A stretch of 5,672 nucleotides of DNA, taken from NCBI GenBank assembly GCA_012514855.1, contig JAAYZL010000415.1, positions 1-5,672 of the forward strand. The letters are read 5' to 3'. Numbering within the stretch: position 1 is the first letter of the stretch; each line of letters begins with the position of its first letter. This DNA comes from Clostridiales bacterium. GTDB taxonomy: Bacteria > Bacillota_A > Clostridia > Christensenellales > Aristaeellaceae. The notes below the pieces were generated by a model. The model ran no database searches and had not been told where the DNA came from. It worked only from the letters and a program-made list of their open reading frames with translations. Below are positions 4,063-5,672 of the stretch, piece by piece. The position numbers and the translations under genes were made by a program.

Positions 4063-5528
4063 GCGATCGCCCCCTTCACATAGTCGAGGATGTTCTCTTT
4101 GTCGACGGCGTCCGTGTGCTTAACCGGCAGTCCGCGCACCTCCGACAGGCTCTTCGGAACCGGCACGCCGGTGAGGTCGAACAGCGCGTCCACCGCCGCG
4201 AAGCCGCCCTCCGCCGGAGCGCCGAGCGCTTCGAGCACGCTGGACGCGAACTTGTAGGGCGAGGCGGTCGCGAGCACGACCGTCGGGCAGGCGTTGTCCG
4301 CCTCCCGGGCGAAGCGCTCGCACACCGCCCACGCGACCGCGGTGTGCGTGTCGAGCAGGTAGCCGTGCCGCTCCCACACCGCGCGGATCGCCCCGAACGC
4401 CTCCCGGTCTGCGGCCGAGCCCGCCCGGAAGCCCTCCTGCAGCGCCGCGCGGACGCTTTCCGGCGCCTCGTAGACGCCCTCTTCCGACAGGTCGCGCATC
4501 AGCTTCGCGGTCAATCGGGCATCGCGGCCGCTCTCGAGGTACAGGTAGCGCTCGAGGTTGCTCGAGACGAGTATGTCCATCGACGGCGACGCCGTCTTAT
4601 AGAACGCGCGCCTGCGGTCGTAGACGCCCGTTTTGATGAAGTCGGTCAGCACGTCGTTCTCGTTCGACGCGCAGACGAGCTTCGCGACCGGCAGCCCCAT
4701 CCTGCGCGCGAAATCGCCCGCGAGGATGTTGCCGAAGTTGCCGGTCGGCACGGCGAAGTTGACCCCGTCGCCGAGGGAAATCGTCCCCGCGCGGACGAGG
4801 TCGAGGTATGCCTTGAAATAGTACGCGACCTGCGGCGCGAGGCGGCCCAGGTTGATCGAGTTCGCGCTCGACAGCCGGACGCCCATCTCCCCCGCCCAGC
4901 CGTTTTCGCGGTCGTCCTGAAACACGCGCTTGACGCCGGTCTGCGCGTCGTCGAAGTTGCCGCGCACCGCGCACACGCGCACGTTGCCGCCCGGCTGCGT
5001 GACCATCTGCGCCTTCTGCACGCCGCTGACGCCGTCCTCCGGGTAGAACACGACGATGCGCGTGCCGGCCACGTCGCGGAAGCCCTCGAGCGCCGCCTTG
5101 CCGGTGTCGCCGCTCGTCGCCGTCAAGACCGCGATCTCGTCCCTGACGCCCAATTTTTCGCGGGACAGCGTAATCAGGCGCGGCAGGATCGACAGCGCCA
5201 CGTCCTTGAACGCGCTCGTCGGCCCGCGAAACAGCTCGAGCACGTGCGCATTGCCGACGGGCACGAGCGGCGCGATGTCATCGGTCTCGAACTTGCCCGC
5301 GTAGCCGAGGGATACGGTTTCCTCGATCTCCGCGCGCGAAAAACCGTCGAGCAGCGCGAACAGCACCTCCGACCAAATGGTCCCGGCGCCCGCGCTTTTC
5401 AGCGATTCCATGTCGATTTTGGGGAATTCCTCGGGGGTGAACAATCCGCCGTCCGGGGCGATTCCCCGTAAAATTGCCTCCGGGGCTGTCGCGCGCGCCC
5501 CGCCGCGCGTACTCTGATAGAACTTCAT
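4059..5528 (-). CDS. thrC: Threonine synthase
   Basis: A 489-residue PLP-dependent enzyme (fold type II) that converts O-phospho-L-homoserine and water to L-threonine and phosphate. It is the longer type with an N-terminal threonine synthase domain ('MKFYQSTRGG' ... 'GIAPDGGLFTPEEFP', 1-36). The PLP Schiff-base lysine is Lys108 in 'GPTSAFKDVAL'. The substrate and phosphate loop is 'TATSGDTGKAALEGF' (136-150), the PLP-phosphate loop 'PTGNFGN' (261-267), and the conserved 'SPSMDILVSSNLER' (314-327), 'LDTHTAVA' (392-399) and 'TASPYKF' (421-427) are present. All key residues are intact. The ATG at 5528 starts the conserved MKFYQSTRG; the nearest GAGGA is about 14 bases upstream, a rather long spacing. 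It is the first gene of the thrC-thrB operon, with no homoserine dehydrogenase gene in the same operon within view. Confidence 0.96.
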   Translation of the reverse strand: MKFYQSTRGGARATAPEAILRGIAPDGGLFTPEEFPKIDMESLKSAGAGTIWSEVLFALLDGFSRAEIEETVSLGYAGKFETDDIAPLVPVGNAHVLELFRGPTSAFKDVALSILPRLITLSREKLGVRDEIAVLTATSGDTGKAALEGFRDVAGTRIVVFYPEDGVSGVQKAQMVTQPGGNVRVCAVRGNFDDAQTGVKRVFQDDRENGWAGEMGVRLSSANSINLGRLAPQVAYYFKAYLDLVRAGTISLGDGVNFAVPTGNFGNILAGDFARRMGLPVAKLVCASNENDVLTDFIKTGVYDRRRAFYKTASPSMDILVSSNLERYLYLESGRDARLTAKLMRDLSEEGVYEAPESVRAALQEGFRAGSAADREAFGAIRAVWERHGYLLDTHTAVAWAVCERFAREADNACPTVVLATASPYKFASSVLEALGAPAEGGFAAVDALFDLTGVPVPKSLSEVRGLPVKHTDAVDKENILDYVKGAIA

Positions 5529-5548
5529 GTAAACACCCGCTTCCTCGC

Positions 5549-5577
5549 TTTACAAGTCAACGAAACTATGATATAGT
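5549..5577 (+). promoter_or_regulatory. Promoter for the gene starting at 5655
   Basis: TTTACA (5549-5554) and TATAGT (5572-5577) are 17 bases apart, five of six matches each to the sigma-A consensus. Transcription would start near 5584, about 70 bases before the ATG. Its -10 overlaps that of the opposing thrC promoter. Confidence 0.6.
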
Positions 5578-5596
5578 GTTTCCTGCAAAAACACAA
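5568..5596 (-). promoter_or_regulatory. Promoter for the thrC-thrB operon
   Basis: On the - strand TTGTGT (5591-5596) and TATCAT (5568-5573) are separated by 17 bases. The -10 is close to consensus and the -35 is weak beyond its TTG. Predicted start near 5561 gives a leader of about 33 bases, too short for a T-box or a leader-peptide attenuator. Confidence 0.5.
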
Positions 5597-5654
5597 GTGT
5601 ATTTTCTGGGTAGACACGTAAAAGGTTGGTAATCGGCGGAAAGGGACGAACGAC

Positions 5655-5672
5655 ATGAAAATCGGATTGCTC
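5655..5672 (+). CDS. Start of an unidentified gene (six codons)
   Basis: ATG at 5655 opens MKIGLL and runs off the window. A purine stretch with GGAAAGGGA (5638-5646) lies ahead of it and a good promoter further up (5549-5577), so it is probably a genuine start. Many protein families begin this way. Homoserine dehydrogenase, which often starts MKIGLLG, would be natural beside thrC-thrB, but six residues do not establish that. Confidence 0.45.

Noticed and set aside
3127..4083. 318-codon open frame antisense to thrB
   Set aside because: Shadow of thrB; Arg/Glu-rich with no domain or credible start signal.
4116..5471. Long open frame (451 codons) antisense to thrC
   Set aside because: It mirrors a gene with all catalytic motifs intact; GC-rich codon use removes stops from the opposite strand. 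Its protein is Arg/Ala/His-rich with no recognisable domain.
5529..5600. T-box riboswitch or leader attenuator ahead of thrC
   Set aside because: The predicted leader is only about 33 bases, with no specifier hairpin, T-box sequence or terminator.

Overview
The window looks like chromosomal DNA from a GC-rich, endospore-forming Firmicute, probably a gut-type Clostridium relative. This rests on a SPOCS/LysM-type protein end, two CotF-like spore coat proteins, a SleB/CwlJ-type cell-wall hydrolase, strong AGGAGG ribosome binding sites and sigma-A-like promoters. The organism call is inference from gene content and not a match to a named genome.

Layout, left to right. (1) Bases 1-376 (+) are the 3' end of a gene for a DUF3794 (SPOCS) plus LysM protein. 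(2) A strong stem-loop at 394-433 acts as a shared terminator, facing a two-gene spore coat operon on the - strand (994-788 and 772-485). (3) A 162-base divergent intergenic region has a promoter for each side and a 17-bp perfect dyad between them. (4) Bases 1157-2212 (+) encode a YbhN/UPF0104-type polytopic membrane protein of the flippase-like (LPG synthase TM) superfamily. (5) Bases 2213-2494, between two convergent genes, hold almost no coding signal but a tightly packed string of about eight hairpins. This string is bounded by two identical 19-base copies of a terminator-type palindrome. (6) Bases 2911-2495 (-) encode a small secreted Hydrolase_2 protein with a near-consensus promoter. 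(7) Bases 2912-3180 are AT-rich regulatory DNA plus terminator candidates for the next operon. (8) Bases 5528-3181 (-) are thrC-thrB (threonine synthase, homoserine kinase), joined by a 4-base ATGA overlap. (9) Overlapping divergent promoters at 5549-5596 serve thrCB on the left and a gene starting at 5655 on the right, of which only six codons are visible.

How they work together: ThrB phosphorylates homoserine and ThrC converts the product to threonine, so these two genes are the last two steps of threonine synthesis. The left-hand genes are linked by sporulation and cell-envelope biology. The YbhN-like protein and the hydrolase are envelope proteins on convergent transcripts.

The most unusual part is the 2214-2497 region. 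It reads most simply as one bidirectional terminator (A7, stem-loop, T-rich tail) split by a roughly 230-240-base non-coding, hairpin-filled insert that left a 19-base duplication. That would make it a MITE-like or structured-RNA element. This is a hypothesis and needs comparison with related genomes.
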